From contig JAHLKG010000001.1 in assembly GCA_025526995.1 (NCBI GenBank), forward strand, positions 1,612,001 to 1,676,000: a DNA stretch of 64,000 bases. Reading direction: 5' to 3'. Shown piece by piece: positions 9,581-19,877 of the stretch. The translations under genes were made by a program, and so were the position numbers. Each line of letters opens with the position of its first letter. The first letter of the stretch is position 1. Under the pieces are notes generated by a model. It saw only the letters and a list, made by a program, of their open reading frames with translations, was not told where the DNA came from and searched no databases. The stretch comes from Powellomyces hirtus. Its lineage: Eukaryota > Chytridiomycota > Chytridiomycetes > Spizellomycetales > Powellomycetaceae.

Positions 9581-11944
9581 ATGACCAACCCGATGGACTC
9601 CGACAACATTCTTCTCCAGGCGCAAAACCTATTAAGTAATGGGCTGCACTCGTCTGCCGAGCTACTGGTACACCTCTGCTGCTGTCCATGCTTGCCGACG
9701 TGCCTTATTTTTTAATGTATTAAGCCAAAATCTATTCTAGCTTGGTTACCTTCTGTCCACGATACCCAGCAAACAACAAGATAGGGGCAGTCTCATACTA
9801 TATTGTAAAGCTTCTGCGTTGCTAGCCGATGCCTATGCGGAACTGGGGCAAGATCAACGGGCGTTGGTATCTATCGTTCGTTTTCTCCGTTGAGCTTGTA
9901 AAGTCACGGTGCTGACTGCATTCTTGAAAATGTAGAGACTGTATGACACAGCGTTTCGGGCATTTTCCAGTAACCAGCAAATCCTAGGCGAAGATCGGGT
10001 CTTTCTGTATGGAGTCAAGGAGAAACAGTCGCTTTGTTATCGAAGATTGGGACAGCTAGGCGAAGCCATTGCGGAGCTGGAAAAGATTCCCATTGACGCG
10101 TTGGGAGTGAAAAGCTGTCTGACTCTGGCCACTTGGTATGAAGAGACCCGGAGCTTCAAGTAAGATGCATGTCAAAACCAGTAATGATGGAACTTCTGGT
10201 GAGCAAACTGAGCTCACTGACCGTCACCCGATATAGCCAAGCAAGGGAAGCGTATCTGAATGTCTTGCGGTCAGTCTGATATGTTTCCTATGAAAACTCG
10301 GTCTTTCTTCTGACATGCGAGCTGCATCTGCTTCTGCAGGAAAGAACCGTTAGCAACGGAGGCCATGATGGGAGCTATTCGCTATGGCGCAGAAATCGAG
10401 GACATGCTGCCATGTTTTCCACCTACACCTGCTGGAGAATGGACTAAGCACTTCGTATGGAGCTACTTTGCTGGTCGAAGACATCGATACGCAGGTTGGT
10501 TCTTGCGTTTCATTGTGTCTGTGAGCGCGGTTGCTTACTGGCAACGCACCTAGAGGCATTGGAGCGGTTAGGAGAGTTGCAAAGAGTGACTCCACTCAAT
10601 AATGAAGTCATGCTGGCCATGGCTGATTGTTATTACAAGAGCGGCGACTCCATGAAGGCACATTACCAATATCGGCAGGTGATGACTTGGTTACAATATT
10701 TCTCAGCTCCTTGCTTCAAGTGTCTCTAACGCGTAGTTCACGTTGTCAGCTCATGAGGCGCGAGCAAGACACAATAAAGCAGATGGATCGTTATGCTCAT
10801 CTTCTGAAGATGAGAGGGCAGCGAGAAGCGTTAAACCAGTACGTTCGAAACTGCAGATGCTTTATGTAAGCGTATACCCGGCTGAACGATTCTCCTGAAG
10901 ACATGCTACAGCATTGTCACGGAAGAATCCAAACCAGCCAGAAGCATGGCTCGCTATGGCATCATTCCGACAAATGCAAGGCGATCTGGAGAATGCCCTG
11001 CACTTTGTTGAAAAAGCTCTGAGCTGTAATCGGCGGTACTCGGAGTCATGGCTCATGAAGGGTGCGCGTTTATATTATTATCGCATATCCTTTTTTCCGA
11101 CGTAAGACTAATCCTGGAGCCATAACGCAGGATCTTTGTTGATGGCGAGTGGACGACTGCAAGAGGCATTACCTGCGTTTCGAGCTGCGCTCGGATATGA
11201 AGAAACAATTCTGGGCTATGAAGGTAAAGCAAAACGGTATTGGTACTCTCCGATGCTCATCAGCTAACCCTGTGTATCAGGCATTGTTGAATGCTATCTT
11301 TTGCAATCTCGTATAGTTGATGCCCACCTAATGGCCAAAGCTGTGGCTGGCAAAATGCACCAATTGCCAAAGGCAAGAATTTTGGTCGGCGCCGTTTTAA
11401 AGGCCCGCGGTGACGCCGATAGTCGTAGAAAGGCTCGATGTGCTTTTGAGGAAGCCTATCGTATGAATACACTATGCACCGAGGCGGTTCTGGCTCTCGT
11501 TACAGCTTTAGAAGAGGAATCGGAGTACGAAAGGGCAATTGACCTGTAAGCGCAGCAGGACCGGACGACATGCCATGGAAAGTTTGAAGCGCTCATTGTT
11601 CCAATGCAGATTGAAGGCGCACTCGGGTCACATACAGATTGCGACGTTGCACTACCGGTTGGGAGAAATCTACGTCCGCTTGTCCCAATATGAGGACGCA
11701 ATGGATCAGTATAACACGGCGCTGAGGTGTGTAAAACTTCGGCTATGAGATACTATTGTTCCTGTTATGATTCTAATCCATCCCATTCAGAATCGACTCG
11801 CAATATGAACCGGCCACCAAGGGCATCCAAAAGCTGCATCGGATACTGGGTTCAGGCGGCGATGGGGAAGAGTTTCCAGGAAGTGACGACGAGGAGTTGG
11901 AAGAGGACGGCGAAGTTGATGAGCTGTCCAATGGAGAAGAATAG
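9581..11944 (+). CDS. APC7: Anaphase-promoting complex subunit 7 (TPR protein)
   Basis: Scaffold subunit of the APC/C ubiquitin ligase that drives mitotic exit. Twelve exons: 9581-9667, 9741-9866, 9936-10159, 10237-10269, 10340-10494, 10554-10678, 10750-10838, 10901-11061, 11131-11223, 11281-11545, 11610-11726 and 11791-11944, giving 542 residues in frame (animal APC7 is slightly longer). Repeated TPR helices are clear: LYCKASALLADAYAELGQ, EAIAELEKIP, NEVMLAMADCYYKSGDS, ALSRKNPNQPEAWLAMASF, GRLQEALPAFRAAL and LHYRLGEIYVRLSQYEDAM. The C-terminus is very acidic (GSDDEELEEDGEVDELSNGEE). The TPR order and the NPNQPEAWLAM block match APC7 better than APC3, APC6 or APC8. Exon 8 uses an acceptor slightly upstream of a more obvious CAG; only this choice keeps the frame. 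Confidence 0.82.
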
Positions 11945-12207
11945 CGCTAACGCTATCAACATCAAAACGCAGCGGTATCCCATCAATGGATCCAATCCGT
12001 CCTTCGCCATTCGAGTGGTCCGAGGAAGGCGGCATGCTGGCCAACTCCGCTCAATCCCGCATTTTCACGGCGCTAGATTTTGCTACACATTGTTTCCAAT
12101 CTTAATTTTATTGTATATATTGCCGGTTCCGTGAGAGAGTGATGGTATGATTGTAGTGTAAACAAGAGGAGGGTAGCGCAGCTGTCGACGTTTAAAGCGT
12201 TCAGCGT

Positions 12208-12769
12208 TTATTCGAGCTTGCCGAGGATCTCCTCCTCCTTGTAAAGGAAGTATTCCTGGTCACCGAGCTTGACCTGGTTACCACCGTAAGGCGGGAGGAG
12301 GACACGCTCGCCTTCCTTCAGCTGCATTGGGCGAGCGGCCGAAGAGTCCTTTGGCGGAGCACCGGTTCCGACGGCAATGACGAGACCTTCGTTGAGAGTC
12401 TCCTGAGCCTTCTCAGGGATGAAAAGGCCACTAGCAGTGCGCTAAAAGAGAACACGTCAGAGTTGGCCTCTAAGCCTTGACAAAGCTTTGGAAACGGTTA
12501 CCTCCGGTGCCTTTACGCGCTGAATAAGGACGCGGTCGAACAAGGGAATGATGCGCTTGGCTTGCTTCAATGCGGATGCCTATTAACAAGTGTGTCGAAC
12601 AGTGATGAGAGTAATGTAAAGACTACCGTTGAGATAACTCCGCATTATCGACTCTACAACTGCTCTTTGAACCTCCTTCCCGGCGTTGACCGTTGGGTCA
12701 ACTTCCTCTCGCCAATTTCCCCATTGCTCCTCCATTTGCTTGCCGTTCTCTGGACGTTGCTCTTACCAT
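12208..12769 (-). CDS. HSP10: Mitochondrial chaperonin HSP10 (GroES family)
   Basis: Co-chaperonin that caps HSP60 in the mitochondrial matrix. The coding exons are 12767-12769 (only the ATG), 12502-12579 and 12208-12441, giving 104 residues, the normal size. Matches include KRIIPLFDRVLIQRVKAPE, TASGLFIPEKAQETLNEG, the mobile-loop and core block VIAVGTGAPPKDS, and YGGNQVKLGDQEYFLYKEEE with the terminal ILGKLE. The start codon alone is followed by GTAAGA and a 187-nt intron ending TTAATAG. No in-frame ATG sits directly before the Ala-Ser-Ala-Leu of exon 2, so the split start is needed. The protein has no cleavable presequence, as is typical for HSP10. Confidence 0.92.
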
Positions 12770-13097
12770 TTTCTTCCTACTACGGTGGTGATCTTCAGGA
12801 AAGGTGAATATCCAGGCAAAAACTGCGAACCCCGAGCTCGTGAATTGGCATGCGTTTCCATAGGAACAGTTAATTACAACTTTTCTCGAACCGTTTCGAA
12901 TGATCGCGAATTCTCGTGATGTGCTGCGCAAAATTCGACACGTCGTCCGGCCAAAGCAGACGCGAGGAGGTCGCAAAACCACAGGTTTCCCCTTCTTGCA
13001 CCGTCGGTATATATCAAGTCGTACAGATTTCCCCTTCTTTGATTGACGCTGAACCGTATACTCCACTGAAGAGATTGCGGAGCAAGCTCGCCCGTGC
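12770..13097. other. Spacer upstream of broken nuclease gene
   Basis: A 328-bp stretch between the HSP10 start and the first recognisable codons of the Ccr4-like remnant. Composition shifts here toward higher GC going right. Nothing else was recognised. Confidence 0.4.
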
Positions 13098-14640
13098 GTG
13101 AAGGATTCAGCTGTCAAACAGGCACCACTGTCTGTTATAGACGCTGTCGAAGCCACGCAGAGTTCTAGCGTGGTGGCTGTCCGGAACAGTGCGCACCGCA
13201 AACATGTGTTTGTGCTTGGGCCGGCCAATGCAGACTCGAAGCGTCTCGGCGGCAAGAGCTTCAAGTATGACATCGAGAAACCGCAGCCGACGTTCGGCGG
13301 TCCCTCCGACTACCCGCGCAGATACGCGTTTCTGGGACAGTTAGCACTGCCACGCCGCCCACCTTGCCGCTGGTACGCGGCCCGGAGAAGTGTCCCTTGC
13401 TGACGCTTCCTGCCTCGTTCTCGTTCCGAAACGGCTGCGGTGTCGCTACGCAGATTCCGGATCGTCGGTGGATAAATGCGCACGCCCACTCAGCCGATGC
13501 GGCCGAGTTTAGCGTCATGACCTGGAACGTTCTCGCGCCGATGTACTGCACGCGCGAGAACGTTCCCGGACCTTGGGGACGCAGCTGGGGACTGCGAGTA
13601 CAGGAAGGGCAAGGCTCTGGATGAGGTTTTGTATTACGGAGCCGACGTCGTGTGTCTTCAAGAGCTCACGCTCGACGATTTTGAAAAGTTTTTCGCCCCT
13701 CAACTGCACGCGGTCGGCTATGCCGGCGTGTTTCGTGGAAAAGCTCGTGCGCCGGCTCCACTTCGACCTCCTTCGCCAACATTGTCCTCGTCGCTGGATG
13801 GTCGCACACCTTCGCCCGCGTTGGTGCCTTCAACTGATGGATGCGCTCTTTTTTACAACACGGTCACTCTTTCGCAACTGGATATCGACACGTTTACGTT
13901 CCCTGAGCTCGCTGCACGCTATCTTCCTGCGACACACGACGTGAGCGTCGAGGTGCTCAGGTTCCCGAACACGGGTATCCATGCGCTGTTCAGGCATGTT
14001 GCGACAGGAAACAGGGTGCGCGTGGTGACGACGCATCTGCACTGGAACCCGGCCAACGAGAGGACAAGCTGCTGCAGACTGCGCTCCTGATTGAGTACTT
14101 GAACAGCACCACGGGTGCAGCCCTGCTTGTGGGTGGGGAATGCGCTCTGGGAAATGGAAAGCGGACTAAGCCACGCTCGCAGGGTGGCAAAGCGTTTGCC
14201 GCCAGCGCCCCCGCGGAGTGTCTCGCTGGCCCATCAGTATCGCCGGCGATCTCAACTCGATGCGAGGCGAACGCGTTGTGCAGTTTTTTGGAAACCGGCA
14301 CTGCGGATGTGTCGGGCTACTGGGGTTGGGTTGACAAAGCGTACGGTCCGCTTTCCGCTGCCGCCGTGGGAGACGCGTCGCAGAGTCTCTCGCAGCCCAT
14401 CAAGCTCACGTCGGCCTACGCGCCTGCGGTCCTTCCGTTACGAACAAGACCCCGACGTTCGAAGGAACAATCGATCACGTGTTTTATACGGCTTCGACCC
14501 TTGCGGCCGTGATGTCCTAGGTCCCGTCGTCGACGGCTGGTTGGACGGAATTGAAGCGCTTCCGACTGCGAGCGTCGTGAGCGATCACTTGCCTTTGGGC
14601 GTGTGGATGGCGGGGAATGGCACTGGGAGCGTGGGCGACA
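13098..14640 (+). pseudogene. Ccr4-type endonuclease/exonuclease/phosphatase domain, frameshifted
   Basis: Remnant of a deadenylase-like EEP nuclease (Ccr4/nocturnin/Angel group). Conserved blocks follow the family order but jump between frames: MTWNVLAPMYC (about 13517), GKALDEVLYYGADVVCLQEL (about 13600-13672), TTHLHWNPAN (about 14027), LLQTALLIEYLN (about 14070), SIAGDLNSM (about 14240), EGTIDHVFYTASTL (about 14460) and VVSDHLPLGVWM (about 14577). At least six small shifts in about 1.6 kb are needed to read them together, and no GT-AG introns explain the jumps. Catalytic elements (Asn in WNVL, Glu in LQEL, Asp-Leu-Asn, SDHLPL) are all present. Either the gene decayed recently or the assembly has indel errors here. 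Codons are strongly GC-ending compared with genes outside the block. Confidence 0.75.
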
Positions 14641-15357
14641 ATAACGCGTTGACGGAGCGCGGGACGCACCATCAGAAGACGCCAGCCTTGTCGACAACGG
14701 GATGTGGCCAGGCGGGCGGCTCAGCTGCGGCAAGAGCGCGCAATCAAAAACACAAGCAGCAGCAGCAACAGTCTCGCGGTCGCGAAAAGAAGACTCTGCA
14801 GGGACATTTCCCCGTCACCCGGCCGCATCATTGGGGCGCTGCGACTGTCGACAAGCCTGTCGCTGAGGCGTCAAGCCGAAAGAGCGGCGCAGGTGTTACT
14901 TCGACGATAGCGAAGAAGCCGAGGTGCAGGCCTCGGAGTTCTGATTGCCCTCCAGCTCCGAAAGCATTGGCGGAGGGTGATGTGATCGCCAGTCTCGGAA
15001 CGCTTGCAAGATATCCGATGGCGAGAGACTTGGGCTGTGTCGGTGGGGCGGAGCACGCGCGCGGGGAACTTTTATTTTTTAGATGGGGGCCTCCTTCCCG
15101 TTAGTATAGCCAGCCTCCCCCCCTTTTTGTGTGTGTTTTTCTTTCTTGGCGAATGAAAGGACAGCGCTGAACCACAACGCGTATTCAAGTCGAAAGAGTG
15201 GCGTGCCCGCAAACTACAGTAGCGCGTCATGCTCGCGTGTGTCAACGGCCGCGTGGCCTTATTGTTTGCATTCTGGCAGCTAAAAACTCACTGCGACACA
15301 CATCCAAACGACAGGCCTCGACAGCACAACAACAGAGATACAAACGCGGAAGCAAGC
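14641..15357. other. Spacer in GC-rich block
   Basis: This holds the tail of the nuclease frame (Gln- and Lys-rich, low complexity, including a CAGCAGCAGCAACAG tract near 14756) and a leader before the next gene. No conserved domain or RNA gene was recognised. Confidence 0.4.
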
Positions 15358-16331
15358 ATGCCGCATGATTACGATTTCGAGGTCATGCCCACCGTCGCGC
15401 CTGCACGGGCCGGTCTCAACCCCGCCCACTTTACAGCCGCTGACTTTCCTTCCGAATACGACAATTCGGCAGGTAAACGCCAAAAATTCTAAAATAAAAA
15501 CACTTTGTGGTCACATTTTTAAAACGCATGAGCTTGCGGCATCACTCATTAGATGCGTTTGCCGAGTCAGCGACGTACAACGAGGCGCCATACAACCACT
15601 ACCGCATCGACAAACACCCTTCTCCCGGCGGTGGAGCGCTCTCCGGTGCAACCTTTACAGACAGCATGATCTCCCTCGACGTCGACGACGACGACACCAC
15701 CATCCAAGAGGATCCATAGTAAGAGGAACCCACCACACTAGCACCAACAACCCACCCTCTCCGTCGCGCATCCCTCGTCCTCGACACCGACGGTATCGAC
15801 GCACCATCCAAACCGCAACAACACCCTTACGCGAGGAGGTTGTCGCTCGACTCGGCGCGGTTTCCGTCCTCCGCGCCGTCGGGATCCAGACACGAGTTGT
15901 TTGCGACGGCTGCTGAAGAACAGCCGGGTGTGACCGCCGACGGGGAGGATGACGATTCGGGTGAAGACCAGGACGGGGATGACGAGGCTCGGTACTCGTC
16001 CGCGTTCAACCCGCTCACTGCGGTGGATTATGACCGTGTCGGGAATGTCGAGCTTGAGGATTATGAGTGCGGGTATGATCAAGTCGGGCCTGTGGTTCCG
16101 CCGCGGACGGGTGGAGATTCGATATAGGATGATGAAGGTCGTCGGCGTGGGGAGTTTGAGGATGAGGAGACTGCACCTGCGTTTGGGGAGGACGAGGAGA
16201 ATAACTGGGAGGTTGGATTGACGAGGAGGGAACATGATAGGGAGTTTCAGGACGTGGCGGGCCAGGATTGGGGCGATCAGGCGATGGGGGAGGATGATGA
16301 TGAGGGAGACGATCCGCTTGAGAATCAGTGA
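15358..16331 (+). pseudogene. Acidic hypothetical protein interrupted by in-frame stops
   Basis: Exon 1 (15358-15472) and a GT-AG intron (15473-15552) lead into an open frame from 15553. The frame reaches TAG-TAA at 15717-15722, continues open in the same frame to TAG at 16126, then stays open again to TGA at 16329. The whole 15553-16331 stretch keeps one coherent character, rich in Asp, Glu, Ser, Pro and Tyr (for example SLDVDDDDTTIQED, GEDDDSGEDQDGDDEARYS, NWEVGLTRREHDREFQD). No shift is required, only read-through or unrecognised introns; a 45-nt intron from 16082 to 16128 would remove the last stop. I do not recognise the family. Either a decayed gene or one with additional short introns. 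Confidence 0.45.
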
Positions 16332-16519
16332 TATAGCGGGGAGGGGGCTTGCTTTTTGGAAGCGAAATATCAATCGAAAGAGATCAATCGTATGAGAAAA
16401 TTGATGATGTACCAAAATATCTCAGATATTTGTGTATTGAGTGTCGTTCCATCACGCGAAAAGAAAAACTGCTAACTGTAAACAACGACGACAATCACCG
16501 CTCACTCTCATTAGGGCGG

Positions 16520-17017
16520 TTACAGGCACTCCGCCGCAAGCCCAAGTCCCGCATTCGTCGCCTTTGGCAACCCCATCCACGCGCGCATCGCATTCACGAT
16601 CGCGACGTCGCGGTGCACGCGGGTATAAACCCCATCCAACCATTGATTCCCCTTCAAGACCGAATACCCGCACCCGTTGACATCATACGCCGGGCTATAC
16701 TTCACCCCTTTACATCCCGCCATCCCTTGCGCCCCTTTATACAGCGCGCAATCCGACAACCCGTCAGGGAATTCCGCTCCCCCGTTCGCGGCGAACGAGT
16801 ACGAAGACAGCACGAGACGGATGCGCCAATCCGCGTCGTTGCGCGCAAAGAGGTTGACTTCGAATTCGCGGTGTTTGGGAACGTTGCGCTCTTTGATGAG
16901 CACGGACCCTTTGTCGCCCATGTCGCGGGATGACGACCCGGCGTTTTGTTGGTCGTGGTCGTCGTTCTGGATCGCGAAACGGGATGCGGGGATGATCCAT
17001 CTTCCGCATAGTGGCAT
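16520..17017 (-). CDS. Hypothetical protein
   Basis: A 165-residue single-exon frame opening at ATG 17015-17017, with a TATATA box-like run just upstream at about 17040-17046. The sequence has ordinary amino-acid balance, including EVNLFARNDADWRIRLVLSS and YSPAYDVNGCGYSVLKGNQW, and several Cys and aromatic residues, which looks more protein-like than the overlapping plus-strand frame. No family was recognised and no signal peptide or membrane span is obvious. It lies inside the disrupted GC-rich block, so it could also be a fragment. Confidence 0.35.
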   Translation of the reverse strand: MPLCGRWIIPASRFAIQNDDHDQQNAGSSSRDMGDKGSVLIKERNVPKHREFEVNLFARNDADWRIRLVLSSYSFAANGGAEFPDGLSDCALYKGAQGMAGCKGVKYSPAYDVNGCGYSVLKGNQWLDGVYTRVHRDVAIVNAMRAWMGLPKATNAGLGLAAECL

Positions 17018-17319
17018 TTCTTTGGGGTGGTCTGACGCATATATAGACTACAATTTGGACGAAACGCAATAGATTCATCCGTGTTTCGTATTTACTCAAC
17101 TATCCTGCTCTCTGGCTTGTCTTCTGGCTCCTTTATCTATGGTGCAGGACATCACCCGTACGCCATCCCATCGCATTGATGTAGAAAAAATGGTACAGAG
17201 CGAGGGCTCATCTACCAGCCAGCGAGCCAAACCCAACTACGCTACGCGTCCCCTCAAGCCGCCCAGAACCGCCGCCACATTCGTCTTTGCCACCTTCTTT
17301 GCCGTCCGAAACGTCAAGC

Positions 17320-17715
17320 TCACCCTCGTCTCTTGCCGAGCGCCAGCGCGTGCTCTTTTCCCTCCGCAAGGACCGCGACGGGCGTGTCGACGGGCAGGTC
17401 GGTGTCCATCCGCGCGCCCTTTGACGTCAGACCCGAGCACATGATGTTTGCGCCCGAGAGGACGAACTTTACGGCCCCGCGGTCGACCTGCACTTTCGGC
17501 ATGATGTCGGGATCTGTTTGTGTTTTGGAAAAAGGTGCGGGGGGCAATGTTATGTGTGTGTCAGAGATGATTGGTTGGAACCGGGAGGTCGGAGCTTTTT
17601 TGTCCTTTTGTTTTTACATTTGTGGAGGATGTGGAGTGTTGGGTAGTAAGGACCGTCGTGGTGGTTGAAGAAGAGAAGCTGGTCGTTGACCATCACTCTG
17701 TTGAGGCGGTCATGG
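17320..17715 (-). pseudogene. MCT-1/Tma20 ribosome-associated PUA protein, fragment
   Basis: Two exons are readable: 17618-17715 (DRLNRVMVNDQLLFF then DGPYYPTLHILHK) and, after a 104-nt GT-AG intron, 17320-17513 ([18 protein letters not shown], then [14 protein letters not shown] and [10 protein letters not shown]). These are diagnostic for MCTS1/Tma20, which with DENR/Tma22 recycles 40S subunits and aids re-initiation. The N-terminal exons (the DUF1947-like part) could not be found upstream. After HALALGK the expected final block, which ends with a conserved Tyr/Trp-Leu-Asn/Gly-Asp motif, is replaced by a stop. So the copy is truncated at both ends, or is broken by indels as its neighbours are. 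A second, intact TMA20 should exist elsewhere if this organism is normal. Confidence 0.8.
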
Positions 17716-18344
17716 CTGTAAGTGAAAGGCGGGGACAGTCAGCACATCAGATCCCAATGCGAGGGGCGAGAGCGCTGCCTGCAGAAGCAGATCCGTATGC
17801 CGTAGTAGAGCTCAAGGAGCTCTCCTTTGCAGCGGTCGATTCTAATTGACAACACCCAAAAGTGAAGCTCAATAACAGTCAATCAGCCAGAACACTTAAC
17901 CGCTGAAGAACTTTGCCGGCCAAGACAATATTCGGAGCACCCGCTAAAGGATGGCTCGGTATCATATCGCAGCAAGCAACAAGATCTGATCCGGACCAGC
18001 GCCATGTTCATCGACCTAAACCGTCGTCCAGGTTGTTCCGGCGTGCAACGCAAGCTCGTCAGAGAGAAGCGGTCCTGCTTGCGCATCCGTCCGAAAAGAC
18101 TTAGAGTAGGTCATGCTTGTATCGTAGATCAGGCGCCGCTGGAACGTTGCAAACCTCACCGGCCCGAGCTCTAGTTTGACGGTAAAGCCTAGACTGGAGT
18201 CGTCGGGTGGTCACGGCCGCGAGCTTAGTCAGCCCGCAGCGGCGTCGAAACGACTTGCTCTCTTTGTGCTTACGCGTCGCCTTTCATCCAGATCTCTCAA
18301 GCCATCACATCCGCAAACGCTCGACCCGCGCTGGCCGATGCCGT

Positions 18345-18730
18345 CCTTCACAAAGGTGCGTTAGTTGGGTAGTGCTTTGGTACCGCGTGAGTGAAAGAAA
18401 AAGTCGCTTGACGGGGTGTTGCCCCGCTCTTCTCGACATCGTTGGCCCTGCGTCTGCTTTGCACTCAGCGCAAGCCGAGTTTCTCACGAGAAGATAATCT
18501 GCCTGGTTTACCTGTGACTGATAACCCTCCCGATGTTCTTTTTTTGGCACTCCCTTGATCACGGCAGAGAGTGACTCGCTCGATAGTGCATCATAGCGCC
18601 GCAATATTCATCGCGAAAAATGCTCGGTCCCGCACCGAGGGTTGTCGGTATTTCACAAAGGTGCGTTGGTTAGATTCTACCCCAGTCTTTGAGCGAAGGA
18701 AAAGGTTGCGCGATGGGGTGGGCCCGCTCT
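18345..18730. repeat. Diverged direct repeat pair A (about 80 bp units)
   Basis: Units start at 18345 and 18651, both with TTCACAAAGGTGCGTT followed by a GA-rich stretch and a GGGGTG(n)CCCGCTCT end (near 18432 and 18730). They differ by many substitutions and small indels, so they are old copies. They lie just left of repeat pair B. Confidence 0.6.
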
Positions 18731-18767
18731 GGTCGCTTCTCTCTTGTTCAGAGAGATACCACATCCC

Positions 18768-19090
18768 CGTCGGCCTGTAATCTCGTTTGTGCAAGCACTC
18801 GGGAGGTTCACGTAGGAGCTCGCCGACCGTCAGGATCGCGAGCTCCATGGGAGAGGATGCCAGAGGACTATATCATTGCCTCTGGGTCCGCGGGGCCTTG
18901 GCGAGCTCACCCTGCAGCACTTTTGGTCTAGCTCCTACAATTCTGGGTGCATATACTCTCCGTCGGCATGTAATCTCGACCCCATCATTTGATGCGCTCG
19001 GGAGGTTCACGTAGGGGCTCGCCGGCCATCAGGATCGCGAGTCTCATATGATAGGATGCCAGAGGACTATATCATTGCATTTGGGTCTGC
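18768..19090. repeat. Diverged direct repeat pair B (about 125 bp units)
   Basis: Copy 1 runs from about 18768 to 18892 and copy 2 from about 18959 to 19090. Shared segments in order: CGTCGGC.TGTAATCTCG, CTCGGGAGGTTCACGTAGG, TCAGGATCGCGAG and GGATGCCAGAGGACTATATC. The gaps between shared segments are similar in both, so these are whole-unit copies rather than chance matches. A third partial echo, ACTCAGCGCAAG(C/A)CGAG, occurs at about 18464 and 19094. Confidence 0.8.
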
Positions 19091-19877
19091 ATGTACTCAG
19101 CGCAAGACGAGCTACTTTACATGAGTCAAGATACGTGGCGCACATTTGACTAAACATACATTCTCGATTTCTTTCTGTATGGCCTCCTCTTGTGAACGAG
19201 TATCAAAGACTCGCCGAATCGACACTTTGACGTCAAATTTAGAGGCGATCTACACCTTCCGGGTCCGCTCCGGGTGCCGTTTCGGGCTTTGTAGAGAAAG
19301 GTGTCGGTCTGACTGATTTTGACATGGAGCGTGCTGACCGGCGATGTCTGTAAGGAGAGAAAGGTAAGCGTCTATCAGACTGGTTTACAGCCAAGGGCCC
19401 GCGGGGTATGTGAGACCACACGCAACTTCACAACCATCTCTTGCTCTCACTCTTCCTCCTCGAACTAACCTTGGTTGTCGTAACTGCGAGACTTTTCTGC
19501 CGCGCCATCGTTGTCGAGACGCGCTGCTCACGAGTCGTTTTCGTGGTCGCGACTGTCGCGGTAACTGTCCTTGTCACTGGGGCAAAGCTCATGATGGTTT
19601 CTGTAGTCGTGGAGTCGTGGAATAAGAAGCGATTGATCACGACGCCTGACAAAAGACATCGCAATAACGGTCATCACAAAGCCCCAAGGCAACGAAACTG
19701 CAGATAATGCCCACCTCGCCCACCAAGTGCCGCTGTTCTTGAGAGCGGTGATGAGGGCGACATCCAACACATGCAAGCTGAGCTGGATAACATGATCAGA
19801 GAGCAGGCCGAGACCGCAGAGGAGATCAAGACTGAAACCGGCATTGAGCCGCGCGTGCGTTTGCAGGCCTGGAGGCC

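Larger units (their letters stand above)
17716..19877. other. Gene-poor GC-rich stretch with diverged direct repeats
   Basis: No supported gene. The stretch contains two families of imperfect direct repeats, annotated separately, and many short meaningless frames. A minus-strand frame near 19670 shows a hydrophobic run (WWARWALSAVSLPWGFVMTV) but no family resemblance. Confidence 0.5.
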
